A DNA stretch of 64,000 nucleotides from Burkholderia ubonensis (GCF_001718695.1 NZ_CP013422.1:1-64000), one strand, 5' to 3'. Shown: positions 15,131-24,977, counted from the first letter of the stretch. Notes: a model not told the origin generated them from the letters alone. Translations and numbers: made by a program.

Positions 15131-17104
15131 ATGAACGATCTCACCGATATGCCAACCCTGGCCGCCGACTCCGCGGCAGCCGACCTCGACGCCGCCGTCG
15201 CACGCGCGACCGACGCGCTGCTGGCCGCCCAGCAAGCCGACGGGCACTGGGTCTACGAACTCGAAGCGGATTCGACGATTCCGGCCGAGTACATCCTGCT
15301 TGTCCACTATCTCGGCGAAACGCCGAACCTCGAGCTCGAACGGAAGATCGGCCGCTATCTGCGCCGCATCCAGCAGCCGGACGGCGGCTGGCCGCTGTTC
15401 ACCGACGGCGCGCCGAACATCAGCGCGAGCGTGAAGGCGTACTTCGCGCTGAAGGTGATCGGCGACGACGAGAACGCCGAGCACATGCAGCGTGCGCGCA
15501 AGGCGATCCACGCGATGGGCGGCGCGGAGATGTCGAACGTGTTCACGCGCATCCAGCTCGCGCTGTACGGTGCGATTCCGTGGCGCGCGGTGCCGATGAT
15601 GCCGGTCGAGATCATGCTGCTGCCGCAGTGGTTTCCGTTCCACCTGTCGAAGGTGTCGTACTGGGCACGCACGGTGATCGTGCCGCTGCTCGTGCTGAAC
15701 GCGAAGCGGCCGATCGCGAAGAACCCGCGCGGCGTGCGCATCGACGAGCTGTTCATCGATCCGCCCGTCAACGCGGGGCTGCTGCCGCGCCAGGGCCACC
15801 AGAGCGCCGGCTGGTTCGCGTTCTTCCGCGTCGTCGATCACGCGCTGCGCGCGGTCGACGGCCTGTTCCCGAGCTACACGCGCGAACGCGCGATCCGCCA
15901 GGCGGTTGCATTCGTCGACGAGCGCCTGAACGGCGAGGACGGTCTCGGCGCGATCTATCCGGCGATGGCCAACGCGGTGATGATGTACGACGCGCTCGGC
16001 TATCCGGAAGACCATCCGAACCGCGCGATCGCGCGCCGTTCGGTCGAGAAGCTGCTCGTCGTGCACGACGACGAAGCGTACTGCCAGCCGTGCCTGTCGC
16101 CGGTGTGGGATACGTCGCTCGCGGCGCACGCGCTGCTCGAGACGGGCGACCCGCGCGCGGAAGACGCCGTGGTGCGCGGCCTCGAATGGCTGCGTCCGCT
16201 GCAGATCCTCGACGTGCGCGGCGACTGGATCTCGCGCCGCCCGAACGTGCGGCCCGGCGGCTGGGCGTTCCAGTATGCGAACCCGCATTACCCGGACGTC
16301 GACGATACGGCGGTCGTCGTGATGGCGATGGACCGCGTCGAGAAGCTCCGGCATTCGGACGCGTATCGCGAGTCGATCTCGCGCGCGCGCGAGTGGGTCG
16401 TCGGCATGCAGAGCAGCGACGGCGGCTGGGGCGCGTTCGAGCCGGAAAACACGCAGTACTACCTGAACAACATCCCGTTCTCCGATCACGGCGCGCTGCT
16501 CGATCCGCCGACCGCGGACGTGTCGGGCCGCTGCCTGTCGATGCTGTCGCAGCTCGGCGAGACGGCCGCGAACAGCGAAGCGGCGCGCCGCTCGCTCGAC
16601 TACATGCTGAAGGAGCAGGAACCGGACGGCAGCTGGTACGGCCGCTGGGGGATGAACTACGTGTACGGCACGTGGACCGCGCTGTGCTCGCTGAACGCGG
16701 CCGGCCTCGGCCCGGACGATCCGCGCGTGAAGCGCGGCGCGCAGTGGCTGCTGTCGGTCCAGAACAAGGACGGCGGCTGGGGCGAGGACGGCGACAGCTA
16801 CAAGCTCGACTATCGCGGCTACGAGCAGGCGCCGAGCACGTCGTCGCAGACGGCCTGGGCGCTGCTCGGCCTGATGGCGGCCGGCGAGGTGAACCATCCG
16901 GCGGTCGCGCGCGGGATCGACTACCTGATCGCCGAGCAGAAGGAACACGGGCTGTGGGACGAGACGCGCTTCACGGCGACCGGCTTCCCGCGCGTGTTCT
17001 ACCTGCGCTACCACGGCTACCGCAAGTTCTTCCCGCTGTGGGCGCTTGCGCGCTACCGCAACCTGAAGCGCGCCAACGCGACGCGCGTGACGGTCGGGAT
17101 GTAA
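15131..17104 (+). CDS. shc: Squalene-hopene cyclase
   Basis: A 657-residue class II terpene cyclase making hopene/hopanol from squalene at the inner membrane. The protonating DxDD motif is at residues 389-392 (DVDDTA). Several QW repeats are visible, for example QQPDGGWPLF near 81, QSSDGGWGAF, QEPDGSWYGRWG and QNKDGGWGEDG. The length matches the family. A ribosome-binding site AGAGGGA lies just before the ATG. The gene sits between hpnE and the hopanoid nucleosidase with gaps of 11 and 3 bases. Hopanoids order the outer membrane and contribute to polymyxin and low-pH resistance in Burkholderia. Confidence 0.97.
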   Translation: MNDLTDMPTLAADSAAADLDAAVARATDALLAAQQADGHWVYELEADSTIPAEYILLVHYLGETPNLELERKIGRYLRRIQQPDGGWPLFTDGAPNISASVKAYFALKVIGDDENAEHMQRARKAIHAMGGAEMSNVFTRIQLALYGAIPWRAVPMMPVEIMLLPQWFPFHLSKVSYWARTVIVPLLVLNAKRPIAKNPRGVRIDELFIDPPVNAGLLPRQGHQSAGWFAFFRVVDHALRAVDGLFPSYTRERAIRQAVAFVDERLNGEDGLGAIYPAMANAVMMYDALGYPEDHPNRAIARRSVEKLLVVHDDEAYCQPCLSPVWDTSLAAHALLETGDPRAEDAVVRGLEWLRPLQILDVRGDWISRRPNVRPGGWAFQYANPHYPDVDDTAVVVMAMDRVEKLRHSDAYRESISRAREWVVGMQSSDGGWGAFEPENTQYYLNNIPFSDHGALLDPPTADVSGRCLSMLSQLGETAANSEAARRSLDYMLKEQEPDGSWYGRWGMNYVYGTWTALCSLNAAGLGPDDPRVKRGAQWLLSVQNKDGGWGEDGDSYKLDYRGYEQAPSTSSQTAWALLGLMAAGEVNHPAVARGIDYLIAEQKEHGLWDETRFTATGFPRVFYLRYHGYRKFFPLWALARYRNLKRANATRVTVGM

Positions 17105-17107
17105 CGC

Positions 17108-17815
17108 GTGACGGCGTCGAAGCACAACGGCACGCTGCCCGTCATCGCGGTGACGGGGATGGCGTTCGAGGCGCGCATCGCGGGCGGCGACGGCGTCGAG
17201 GCGGTGTTCGCCGCGCGCGCCGACCGGCTCGAGCGTGCGCTGACCGAAGCGACCGCGCGCGGCTGCGCGGGCATCGTCAGCTTCGGCACTGCGGGCGGGC
17301 TTGCGCCCGACCTCGCGCCGGGCGCGCTCGTGATCGCCGACGCGATCGACGGGCCGTTCGGCCGCGTGCAGACGGACGTCGGCTGGAGCGCGCGGCTCGT
17401 CGGCGCGCTGCATGACACGCCGGTGTGGCCGCGCGTGAAACGCGGCGTGATGGCGGCCGTCGGCGCGCCGGTCGTGAGCGAAGAAGACAAGGCGTCGCTG
17501 TATCGCGCGAAAGGCGCGCTGGCCGTCGACATGGAATCGCACATCGCCGCGGCCTTCGCGGCGGCGCGCGGCGTGCCGTTCGCGGTGTGCCGCGCGATCG
17601 TCGATCCGGCGTGGCGCACGTTGCCGAGCGCCGCGACGGCCGGGCTGCGCGACGACGGCAGCACCGCGATCCTGCCGATCCTGCGCGAGCTCATCAAGCA
17701 ACCTTCCCAGCTCGGCCCGCTGCTGCAGGTCGCGGGCGATGCGCGCGCGGCGCGCATGACGCTGATCCAGGCGCGGCATGCGTTCGAGCGTGCGGGCGCG
17801 ATGCGGATGGTCTGA
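17108..17815 (+). CDS. hpnG: Hopanoid-associated phosphorylase/nucleosidase HpnG
   Basis: A 235-residue purine-nucleoside-phosphorylase-fold protein. The family pattern GIVSFGTAGGLAP near residues 58-70 and the ribose-contacting AVDMESHIAAAFA near 137-149 are clear. HpnG proteins release adenine from adenosylhopane on the way to bacteriohopanetetrol-type hopanoids. The partner radical-SAM enzyme HpnH is not in the window. The GTG start lies three bases after the shc stop, so translation is probably coupled; in-frame homology starts close to this codon. Fourth gene of the hpnD-hpnE-shc-hpnG operon. Confidence 0.88.
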   Translation: MTASKHNGTLPVIAVTGMAFEARIAGGDGVEAVFAARADRLERALTEATARGCAGIVSFGTAGGLAPDLAPGALVIADAIDGPFGRVQTDVGWSARLVGALHDTPVWPRVKRGVMAAVGAPVVSEEDKASLYRAKGALAVDMESHIAAAFAAARGVPFAVCRAIVDPAWRTLPSAATAGLRDDGSTAILPILRELIKQPSQLGPLLQVAGDARAARMTLIQARHAFERAGAMRMV

Positions 17816-18002
17816 GCGGCGCGCGCCGCGTTTCGTTTCTCGTGCCGCTGCGTTGCCTGATTTCGCGCACGCGCACACGAGCGTCGTTCGCGGAAAATCG
17901 AGCGTCGGGATTGCGGCTGCCGCGATGAGCAGCACATCGTCGTCGAGATTCGCGCCGCGTTCCGCGGTAATCTGGCGAACCCCGATTTGGTCTACGACTG
18001 AC

Positions 18003-19166
18003 ATGCTCGATCCTGCCATGGCTATCGCCACGTCCGCACTCATGAGCGCGGTGCTGCTGGTGCTGCTCGGTTCGCTGCTCCGATCGGGGATACCGGGCGT
18101 GCTCGAATGGTTCGCCGCCAATGTCGCGACCGTCGTCGCTCTGCCGCTGTTCCTGATGCGGTTCAGGATTCCGGATACCCTGTCCGTCGTTGCTGCAAAC
18201 ATGCTGATGGCATGGGCGGCCGTCGCCTACTATGCCGGCTGTGCCCGTTTTCTGGGGCGTCCGGCCCACTGGCCGGTGCTGATGGTCTCCCTTCTGCCGC
18301 TGGGAATCGCGCTCGTCTACTGGCGCTATGCGGTCGACAGCATTCCGCTTCGTGTACTCGTCACCACGCTGTTCACTGCTGCGGTTTGCATCGCGGTCGC
18401 GCTTCTGGTGCTCCGGCACCGCCCGTCCGGACGATCGGCCTATTCCTATCGCGTGACCGCCGCGATGGCATTCCTCTTCGCGTTATGCCAGATCGCGCGC
18501 GGGATCTATTTCATGACGCTGGACGAAGCGTCGAGCCCGCTGATGTTCGCCTCCACCGGCAACGTGATCTTGCTGGTCGCGGCCGCGGCGATCATGCCGA
18601 CGCTATCGATGTCCTCGATGATGATGGTGCACGACGTACTGCTCGCCGACGCGCGCGAGGCCGCGAACCGCGACTTCCTCACCGGCGCGCTTTCGCGCAA
18701 GGGCTTTGAAGCCGTTGCACACGTCCAGTTGGCGGAAGCGGGCAGGCAGGGTTCGCCGACCGCGCTGCTGATCGTCGATCTCGATCATTTCAAGGCGATC
18801 AACGATACGCTCGGCCATGCTGGCGGGGACGCCGTGCTGCGCGAATTCGTCCGCGTGACGCAGATGCAACTGAGGCGTGGCGACGTGCTTGGCCGCATGG
18901 GCGGCGAAGAATTTGCCGTGCTGCTGCCGGCAACGGCGCTGGACGACGCGCGGGCCATCGCGGAGCGGCTGCGCCATGCAGTCGCTGCCCAGCCCATGAC
19001 GACCGCCGCCGGGCCGTGTCGATACAGCATCAGTTGCGGCGTGGCCGGCTGGCGAGCGGGCGAAACCCTGGACCACCTGAGCGCGAGAGCGGACGCAGCC
19101 CTCTACGAGGCGAAGCGCTCGGGACGCAACCGGGTGTGCCTTCACGGGGACCTCGCCATCGTGTAA
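18003..19166 (+). CDS. Membrane-bound diguanylate cyclase
   Basis: A 387-residue inner-membrane GGDEF protein. Six or seven hydrophobic helices fill residues 5-205, forming an unclassified integral-membrane sensor. The cyclase domain follows from about 220 (RDFLTGALSRKGFEAV) with an intact GGEEF motif and an upstream RxxD (RRGD) inhibitory site. The ATG at 18003 is chosen because the membrane region begins there; an alternative is 18018. It lies 187 bp after hpnG in the same direction but is probably a separate unit. It is flanked on both sides by hopanoid genes, so a membrane-lipid cue is an attractive but unproven input. Confidence 0.88.
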   Translation: MLDPAMAIATSALMSAVLLVLLGSLLRSGIPGVLEWFAANVATVVALPLFLMRFRIPDTLSVVAANMLMAWAAVAYYAGCARFLGRPAHWPVLMVSLLPLGIALVYWRYAVDSIPLRVLVTTLFTAAVCIAVALLVLRHRPSGRSAYSYRVTAAMAFLFALCQIARGIYFMTLDEASSPLMFASTGNVILLVAAAAIMPTLSMSSMMMVHDVLLADAREAANRDFLTGALSRKGFEAVAHVQLAEAGRQGSPTALLIVDLDHFKAINDTLGHAGGDAVLREFVRVTQMQLRRGDVLGRMGGEEFAVLLPATALDDARAIAERLRHAVAAQPMTTAAGPCRYSISCGVAGWRAGETLDHLSARADAALYEAKRSGRNRVCLHGDLAIV

Positions 19167-19298
19167 CGGCGAGCGGTTGCGCTGCGCGTCGGGCACGCGT
19201 GCGGGGGCTTCTACACGGCTTCGTGACGGCGACCTGGTAGCGATCTCGCGGGCTTGCTCGAACGGATCGCGCCATACCGCGTCAACCATGCTGCCGCC

Positions 19299-19336
19299 CA
19301 AAAAACAAAACCCCATGTTCCGAGAAACATGGGGTT
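19299..19336 (-). terminator. Intrinsic terminator of the hpnN-mlaA operon
   Basis: Perfect 11-base stem AACCCCATGTT/AACATGGGGTT with a six-base loop. On the minus strand it is followed by a T-rich run (TTTTGTTTTTT). It lies 65 bases past the mlaA stop. Confidence 0.9.
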
Positions 19337-19400
19337 CGTCGACGGTTCGAGCGCTGCATGATGCAGCGCTCGCCGGCATTGCGGCCGGCGCGGTGCCGCG

Positions 19401-20465
19401 TTACTGCGCGGCAGGCGCGCTCGCGGGGAGCGTCGGCATTGCCGGCGCGATCGGTGCGCCGTTGGCGGCCGGCGCAGTCGTTGCGCCGGTCGACGCCGAT
19501 GCAGGCGTTGCCGGCGCCGCAGCGGGTGCTGCAGACACAGCAGGCACGGCGGACGCGGCAGGCACGGCAGAAGCCGCCGCCGCGCTCGCAGGCATCGCAC
19601 TGCCCGCCCCCGGATCGTCATATTGCGGCAAGCCGGCCGCGGCCGGCGCATTGTTCGGCGCTGCACCCGCTGCGCCGCCCGCGTCGCCCGGATCTTCGTA
19701 ATTCGGCAGCCCCGGCGCGGACGGCGCGGCCGCCGGCGCCGCGCCCGATTCATCGGGCTGCGCGTAGTTCGGCGCTTCGGCCGACGCCGATTCGCCGTGG
19801 AACGTGAGCGACTTGCGCTGCTGCAGGTACGCGTCGCGCACGAACGAATACGGATCGAGCGCCGCCTGCTTCAGCAGGTCGGTCGCGCCGAGCAGGTCCG
19901 AACGCGCGCTCACGAACTGCATCACGTACATCGGATTGCGCGCGGCCGGCTCGATGTAGTTGAGCAGGTTGAAGCGCACGTCGACCGCGCGGCCGACGCC
20001 GTCGCGGAACGTGCTCGGCCCGAACACCGGCAGAACGAGATACGGGCCGGACGGCATGCCCCAGCGCGCGAGCGTCAGGCCGAAATCCTGGTGATGCTTC
20101 GGCAGCCCCGCGGGCGTCGCGATGTCGATCAGGCCGCCGACGCCGAACAGCGAGTTCATCGCGACGCGCATCAGGTCCTGCGTCGCATCGGTGATCCGCA
20201 GCTGCAGCAGGTTGTTCGCGATGTTGCCGAGGTCGCCGAGGTTCGAGAAGAAGTTGCTGATCGCCGTGCGCACCGGCGTCGGCGTGACCTTCTGATAGCC
20301 CTTCGCGATCGGCACCGCGATGTTCCGGTCGACGGTGTCGTTGAACGTGTACACCGCGCGGTTCATCGGCTCGAGCGGATCGGACGGATTGCGGTTGGGG
20401 CCGGTCGCGCAGCCGCTCAGCAGCGCGCCAGCGGCGACGGTGGCCGCAATGGTTCTTTTATTCAT
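19401..20465 (-). CDS. mlaA: Outer-membrane lipoprotein MlaA (VacJ)
   Basis: A 354-residue lipoprotein that, in the Mla system, removes phospholipid from the outer leaflet of the outer membrane. The lipobox LLSGC (Cys19) follows a short signal peptide. The VacJ domain covers about residues 27-230, with [23 protein letters not shown] and [23 protein letters not shown]. The C-terminal 120 residues are an unusual Ala/Pro-rich tail with three related motifs ([26 protein letters not shown]); family members are usually 250-300 residues. The ATG overlaps the hpnN end by eight bases, implying co-translation with the hopanoid exporter and a common role in outer-membrane lipid balance. Confidence 0.93.
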   Translation of the reverse strand: MNKRTIAATVAAGALLSGCATGPNRNPSDPLEPMNRAVYTFNDTVDRNIAVPIAKGYQKVTPTPVRTAISNFFSNLGDLGNIANNLLQLRITDATQDLMRVAMNSLFGVGGLIDIATPAGLPKHHQDFGLTLARWGMPSGPYLVLPVFGPSTFRDGVGRAVDVRFNLLNYIEPAARNPMYVMQFVSARSDLLGATDLLKQAALDPYSFVRDAYLQQRKSLTFHGESASAEAPNYAQPDESGAAPAAAPSAPGLPNYEDPGDAGGAAGAAPNNAPAAAGLPQYDDPGAGSAMPASAAAASAVPAASAVPAVSAAPAAAPATPASASTGATTAPAANGAPIAPAMPTLPASAPAAQ

Positions 20466-23091
20466 TGATTCCTTGCGATTGGTTCTGCGCGCGCTTCACG
20501 CGCGGTTTGCCCATGAGTACCGGCTGGAACACCACGGCGCCGATCAGCGTGCACGTCAGCGCGAGCGCGAGCAGCTTGCCCATGCTGGACGTGCCGGGGT
20601 GATGCGACAGCCACAGGCTGCCGAATGCGGTGGCCGTGGTCGCGGCGCTGAACAGCACCGCATGCGTGAGGCTCGAATGCAGCAGGCCGGTCTGCCCGGC
20701 GCGCCACGCCATCACGAAATACACCTTGAACGCGACGCCGACGCCGAGCATCAGCGGCAGCGCGATGATGTTGGCGAAGTTGAGCGACATGCCGAACACG
20801 ACGCACAGCTCGAGCGTCACGATGCCCGACACGAGCAGCGGCACCAGCGTGCGCAGCACGTCGCCGAAACGGCGCAGCGTGATCCACAGCAGGATCGTGA
20901 TCGACACGGTCGACCACAGCGCCGCATGCAGGAACGCATTGATGATGGTGTCGGCCGAATGCAGGATCGAGATCGGCCCGCCGATCGCGCCCGGCTCGGC
21001 GGCCTTCACGGCCGTCGCGAAGCGGCGCAGCATCGTGTCGTCGCCCGGATCGACGCCCTTCGGCACCTTCGGCGAGATCTGCACGAGCGCATGGCCGTCC
21101 GGCGCGACCCAGTCGCGCACGAGCTGCGGCGGCAGCGTGTCGCGCGTGATCTCCTGCGGCTGGAGCAGCGTCGCGAGCTGGCTGAGCGCGGTGCGCAGCG
21201 TATCGGAGAACGCGCGCTCGGCGCGGTCGCGCGTCGCGGCGTCGGCGGCCGCGAGCTTCGCGAGCGACGCCGACAGGTGCTGCGCGGCCGCCGCGCCCGG
21301 GCCCGGATGATCCTCGGCCGCGTAGCCCAGCAGGTCCGACACGCGCTTGAGCGCGGCGACGCGCTGCGCGTCGGTCGCGGGCGGCGCGGCGGGCTGCGTC
21401 AGCGCGGGCATCAGCTCGCTCGCGGCGGCGGCGATCGACGCGCGCTTGGCCGGCTGGTCGGCCGGGATGAAGGTCGACAGCGTCGTCGTGCGGCCGACTT
21501 CGGGCAGCGCGTCGAGACGCTTCGCGGCCGCGTCGGCTTCGGCGAGCGACGGCGCGAGCAGCGTGACGTCGTTGACCGACGCCTCCGGCGAATCCTTCAG
21601 CGCGAGCAGGGTCGCCATCGATTCGCTGTACGGGTCCTTCAGGTGCAGCGGGTTGAAATCGAAGTGCAGGAACTTGAGCAGCGGCAGCGCGCCGATCACG
21701 ACCGCGAGCGTGCCGATCAGGATCGGCTTGCGGTGCACGTCGAGGAACTCGTCGACCGGCGCGAGCATCGGAAAGCCCGGCGACTTCGATTCGCCCGGCG
21801 GCGCGAACAGGCGCAGCAGCGCGGGCAGCAGCGTGACGGTGGTGGCCAGCGCGACGAACATGCCGACGCCCGCGATCAGGCCGAGCTCGGACACGCCGCG
21901 ATACGCGGTCGGGATGAACGAGAAGAAGCTGGCCGCGACCGCCGTGGTCGCGAGCGCGAGCGGCATGCCCATCGAGTGCGCGGCGCCGATCAGCGCGTGG
22001 TCGATGCGCGGGTCGCGGAAGCGCTCCTCGCGGTACTTCACGCCGTACTGGATCGAGAAATCGACGCCGAGGCCGACGAACAGCACCATGAACGCGACCG
22101 AGATCATGTTCAGCGAGCCGACCATCATCAGGCCGAGCGCGGCGGTGACGGCGAGGCCGACGAACAGCGTGACGATCACCGAGCCGATCATCCGCTTCGA
22201 GCGCAGCGCGAGCCACAGGATGACGAGCACCGCGAGCAGTGTGAGGGCGCCGTTGAGCGCCGCGCCGTCCTGCACCGACGCGAATTCGTCGTCGGCAAGC
22301 GGCTGCTCGCCGGTCAGCCGCACGACCGCGCCGAAGCGCTTCTCGAGGTCGAGCGCCCGTGCGGTGTCGCGGATCGTCCGGCTCGCTTCCTCGCCGGCCT
22401 TCAGCGCGCCGTAGTTGACCACCGGCTGCACGGTGACGAACGCGCGCGCAGGCTGCTTCGCGGCGTCGTTGTCGACGAGCGCGCGCCACGAGAACGCGGC
22501 GGGCTTGCCGGCCAGCACGTCGTCGACCGTCGCGGCGCTGCGCGACAGCAGCTTGGCCATCGCCGGCAGCTTCACCTGGCCGGTCAGGAGCGGCTGGCCG
22601 AGCGTCGTCGACAGCGTGGTCGCGAGCCCGGTCAGGCTCGGGTTCTTCGCGAGCTCGTTGACGAGCGGACGCGCGCGCGCGAGTTGCGACGTGGTGTCCG
22701 CGACTTCCTGCGGCGGCAGGAACAGCAGCCCGTTGTGCTCGAAGAACGGGCCGCCGCCGGGCTCGGCGACCTGGCCGATGCGGCCGGCTTCGGCCTGCTT
22801 CTGCAGCGCGGCCGTCAGCGCATGCGCGGCGGCGGTCGCGAATTCGGGCGCGGGGGCTTCGACGACCGCGAGGATCGTGCCGTCGCGTTGCGGGAACGCG
22901 CGGTCGATGCCCTTGCCGAGCGCCGCCCATTGAGGCTCGGCGTCGACGAGCTTGCTGATGTCCGTACTGATCTTGAAGTGACGCGCGACGTAGACGCCGC
23001 TCATGGCGGCGATGATCAGGGACAGCACGACGACCCAGACCGGGCGTCGGACCGACCACGCGACGAGTCGAATGATGAGAGATGTCACCAT
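20458..23091 (-). CDS. hpnN: Hopanoid transporter HpnN (RND/MMPL family)
   Basis: An 877-residue inner-membrane RND-type permease with the two-fold MMPL/SSD layout: a first helix near residues 15-35, a large periplasmic domain to about 245, a helix bundle (250-390), a second periplasmic domain and a final helix bundle (about 710-860). HpnN moves hopanoids from the inner to the outer membrane in Rhodopseudomonas and supports envelope function in Burkholderia. The start at 23091 ([10 protein letters not shown]) is preferred because the longer in-frame extension is basic, has no homology and reads through the divergent promoter region. It overlaps mlaA by eight bases and is divergent from hpnM. 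Confidence 0.92.
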   Translation of the reverse strand: MVTSLIIRLVAWSVRRPVWVVVLSLIIAAMSGVYVARHFKISTDISKLVDAEPQWAALGKGIDRAFPQRDGTILAVVEAPAPEFATAAAHALTAALQKQAEAGRIGQVAEPGGGPFFEHNGLLFLPPQEVADTTSQLARARPLVNELAKNPSLTGLATTLSTTLGQPLLTGQVKLPAMAKLLSRSAATVDDVLAGKPAAFSWRALVDNDAAKQPARAFVTVQPVVNYGALKAGEEASRTIRDTARALDLEKRFGAVVRLTGEQPLADDEFASVQDGAALNGALTLLAVLVILWLALRSKRMIGSVIVTLFVGLAVTAALGLMMVGSLNMISVAFMVLFVGLGVDFSIQYGVKYREERFRDPRIDHALIGAAHSMGMPLALATTAVAASFFSFIPTAYRGVSELGLIAGVGMFVALATTVTLLPALLRLFAPPGESKSPGFPMLAPVDEFLDVHRKPILIGTLAVVIGALPLLKFLHFDFNPLHLKDPYSESMATLLALKDSPEASVNDVTLLAPSLAEADAAAKRLDALPEVGRTTTLSTFIPADQPAKRASIAAAASELMPALTQPAAPPATDAQRVAALKRVSDLLGYAAEDHPGPGAAAAQHLSASLAKLAAADAATRDRAERAFSDTLRTALSQLATLLQPQEITRDTLPPQLVRDWVAPDGHALVQISPKVPKGVDPGDDTMLRRFATAVKAAEPGAIGGPISILHSADTIINAFLHAALWSTVSITILLWITLRRFGDVLRTLVPLLVSGIVTLELCVVFGMSLNFANIIALPLMLGVGVAFKVYFVMAWRAGQTGLLHSSLTHAVLFSAATTATAFGSLWLSHHPGTSSMGKLLALALTCTLIGAVVFQPVLMGKPRVKRAQNQSQGINE

Positions 23092-23235
23092 GAGGCGGTG
23101 GGGTGGGGCTCGAAAAGGCAAAGTGCCCAAGTATACCGGCGCGGCGCGGCGGCGGTCGTGACGTTGGGTGATGTGGGGCCGGAAGATTCCTTTCCTGTCG
23201 GAGGGGGAATCGGCGCCGCGCGGTGTCCTCGCCAT

Positions 23236-23255
23236 AAGTAAGCGTATGCTTACTT
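23236..23255. promoter_or_regulatory. Palindrome between hpnN and hpnM, possible operator
   Basis: AAGTAAGC-GTAT-GCTTACTT, a perfect 8-base inverted repeat with a 4-base centre, in the 307-bp divergent region. It is AT-rich compared with its surroundings and looks like a dimeric regulator site controlling one or both hopanoid-transport genes. Confidence 0.5.
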
Positions 23256-23335
23256 TCCGCTGGACCCGCGCCTGTGACAATCCGGCGTGAAAGGTAACAG
23301 TCGGTCACGGCGCGGCAGGCGTGCGTCAGGCCCGG

Positions 23336-23380
23336 TATACTTGCGTCGACCGGACGGCGCTGCGCCGTCCGTCTTTCCTT
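23336..23380 (+). promoter_or_regulatory. hpnM promoter -10 box and 5' leader hairpin
   Basis: A -10 box TATACT (23336-23341) predicts transcription from about 23348. Immediately after comes a 10-base perfect inverted repeat (23351-23360 with 23362-23371) followed by TCTTTCCTT. The hairpin would be at the very 5' end of the hpnM message, 28 bases before the ATG: either an mRNA-stabilising cap or an attenuator. Confidence 0.5.
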
Positions 23381-23398
23381 AGCGAGTGCGATATCCGT

Positions 23399-23995
23399 AT
23401 GAAACGTCATCTGTTTGCTTTTCTCGCCGCGGCCACCGTGTCGATTTCCGCTTTCGCGCAGAGTGCGCCGGTCGACGTGGTTCGCAATGCGGTCGAGGGC
23501 ACCGTCAATGCGATGAAGGCCGATCCGGTCGCACGCGGCGGCGACATGGCGAAGGTCACGCAGGTGGTCGAGGCGCGCTTCCTGCCCGCGACGAATTTCG
23601 AGCGCACGACCCGCATCGCGGTCGGCGACGCGTGGAAGCAGGCGACGCCGCAACAGCAGCAAGAGCTGTACAAGCAGTTCAAGCTGCTGATGACGCGCAC
23701 CTACGCCGCGTCGCTCGCGCAGCTCGGCAACCAGGACGCGAAGTTCTCGTTCAAGGCGGGCGGCGCGTCGGGCGCCGACGCGCTCGTGCAGTCGACGGTG
23801 ACGACGCCGGGCGACAGCCAGTCGGTCGGCTACCGGCTCGGCAAGATCGGCAACGACTGGAAGATCTACGACATCGACATGTCGGGCGCGTGGCTGATCC
23901 AGGTCTACCAGGGGCAGTTCAAGAGCCAGCTCGCGCAAGGCGGCATCGACGGGCTGATCGCGTTCCTGCAGAAGCACAACGCGCGGACGAACTGA
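23399..23995 (+). CDS. hpnM: HpnM, MlaC/Ttg2D-like periplasmic lipid-binding protein
   Basis: A 198-residue exported protein of the MlaC/Ttg2D (toluene-tolerance) family, here of the hopanoid-associated HpnM type. The signal peptide covers residues 1-20 with cleavage after AFA. The mature part has FLPATNFERTTRIAVGDAWKQ (about 62-82), a Gln-rich helix and SVGYRLGKIGNDWKIYDIDM (about 141-160), all typical of the lipid-binding NTF2-like fold. It is divergent from hpnN-mlaA and closes with a good terminator. The trio suggests a periplasmic relay for hopanoids or phospholipids between the inner-membrane pump HpnN and outer-membrane MlaA. Confidence 0.9.
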   Translation: MKRHLFAFLAAATVSISAFAQSAPVDVVRNAVEGTVNAMKADPVARGGDMAKVTQVVEARFLPATNFERTTRIAVGDAWKQATPQQQQELYKQFKLLMTRTYAASLAQLGNQDAKFSFKAGGASGADALVQSTVTTPGDSQSVGYRLGKIGNDWKIYDIDMSGAWLIQVYQGQFKSQLAQGGIDGLIAFLQKHNARTN

Positions 23996-24024
23996 GCGAC
24001 GCGCTCGGTCGGTCCGTATGAATC

Positions 24025-24050
24025 AAGGGCGCTCCAGGGCGCCCTTTTTC
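24025..24050 (+). terminator. Intrinsic terminator of hpnM
   Basis: Eight-base stem AAGGGCGC/GCGCCCTT with loop TCCAGG, followed by a T-run, 30 bases after the stop codon. Confidence 0.92.
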
Positions 24051-24253
24051 ATTGGCGTGCGGCCGAAATCCAGCTGGCGTGCGCAAGCGGTCGACGGGGT
24101 GATATACGTCGCGTGAACGGGGCGATGCCGTGGCGGGCCATCCGCTCGGCAGGCGACGACCTCCTTTTGCGGTCGCCGCCGCCGCACATGGCCACTGCGC
24201 GACGGTGGAACTGCCACGCGACGCACGCGCGCGCCCTGCCCTGCCCAGCCCCG

Positions 24254-24937
24254 CTACCGCCGCCGATGCTCGACCGCGAACTTGATCAGCTCGGCCTGTC
24301 CTTCGATGTCGAGCTTGCGTTTCAGGTTGAGCCGGTGCGTCTCGACGGTGCGCACCGACAGCCCGGTCTGCTGCGCGATCTGCTTGCTCGACAGGCCTTC
24401 GGCGAGCGCATCGAGGATGTCGCGTTCGCGCGGCGTCAGGCGATCGAGCGGCGACGCCGCCGCGCTGGCGTGGATCATCCGCGCGGCGAGCCCTTCGCTG
24501 AAGAACGTGTGGCCCGCGAGCACCGCGCCGATCGCGCGGACGATCTCGCTCGCCGGCGAATCCTTCAGCAGGTAGCCGCTCGCGCCGGCGCGCACGGCCT
24601 GCGTCACGTATTCGACGTTGTCGTGCATCGACAGCATCAGCACGCGGATGCCGGGAAAGCGCTCGTGGAACACGCCGGCGAGCGCGATGCCGTTCATGCC
24701 GTTCATGCCGACGTCCATCAGCGCGAGATCGGGTTCGAGCGATTCGGCAAGCGCCAGCGCCTCGTCGGCGTTGCCGGCCTCGCCGACGACCGACAGGTCG
24801 GCCGCTTCGAGCCGCATCCGCAGGCCGTCGCGCACGAGCGGATGGTCGTCGACGAGCAGAAGGCGGGCGACCGGCTGGGCGACCGGCTGGGCGACGGGGT
24901 CGGCGGGGAGCCTTGCGGGGGTGTCCGGGGCGCTCAT
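24254..24937 (-). CDS. NarL/FixJ-type response regulator
   Basis: A 227-residue regulator with an N-terminal receiver (LLLVDDHPLVRDGL from residue 26, acceptor Asp in LALMDVGMNG near 75, Lys in YLLKDSP) and a C-terminal LuxR-type helix-turn-helix (LTPRERDILDALAEGLSSKQ, then TVETHRLNLKRKL). The N-terminus carries a short AQPV repeat coded by a 12-base tandem repeat and may be dispensable. It is 40 bases downstream of the sensor kinase gene, so they form a two-component pair. Target genes are unknown; DNA-binding is clear. Confidence 0.9.
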   Translation of the reverse strand: MSAPDTPARLPADPVAQPVAQPVARLLLVDDHPLVRDGLRMRLEAADLSVVGEAGNADEALALAESLEPDLALMDVGMNGMNGIALAGVFHERFPGIRVLMLSMHDNVEYVTQAVRAGASGYLLKDSPASEIVRAIGAVLAGHTFFSEGLAARMIHASAAASPLDRLTPRERDILDALAEGLSSKQIAQQTGLSVRTVETHRLNLKRKLDIEGQAELIKFAVEHRRR

Positions 24938-24977
24938 GGGCGATGGGTCTCCTTGAATCGAGTGGCGGCGCGCGCGG

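Noticed and set aside
14240..18202. Very long minus-strand open frame (1320 codons) across hpnE-shc-hpnG
   Set aside because: It is the Arg/Ala/His-rich shadow of high-GC coding DNA opposite three clearly recognised genes; it has no family motif.
20462..23977. Long minus-strand frame (1171 codons) and a 973-codon plus-strand frame over hpnN
   Set aside because: Arg-rich shadows of hpnN in other frames, with no domain content.
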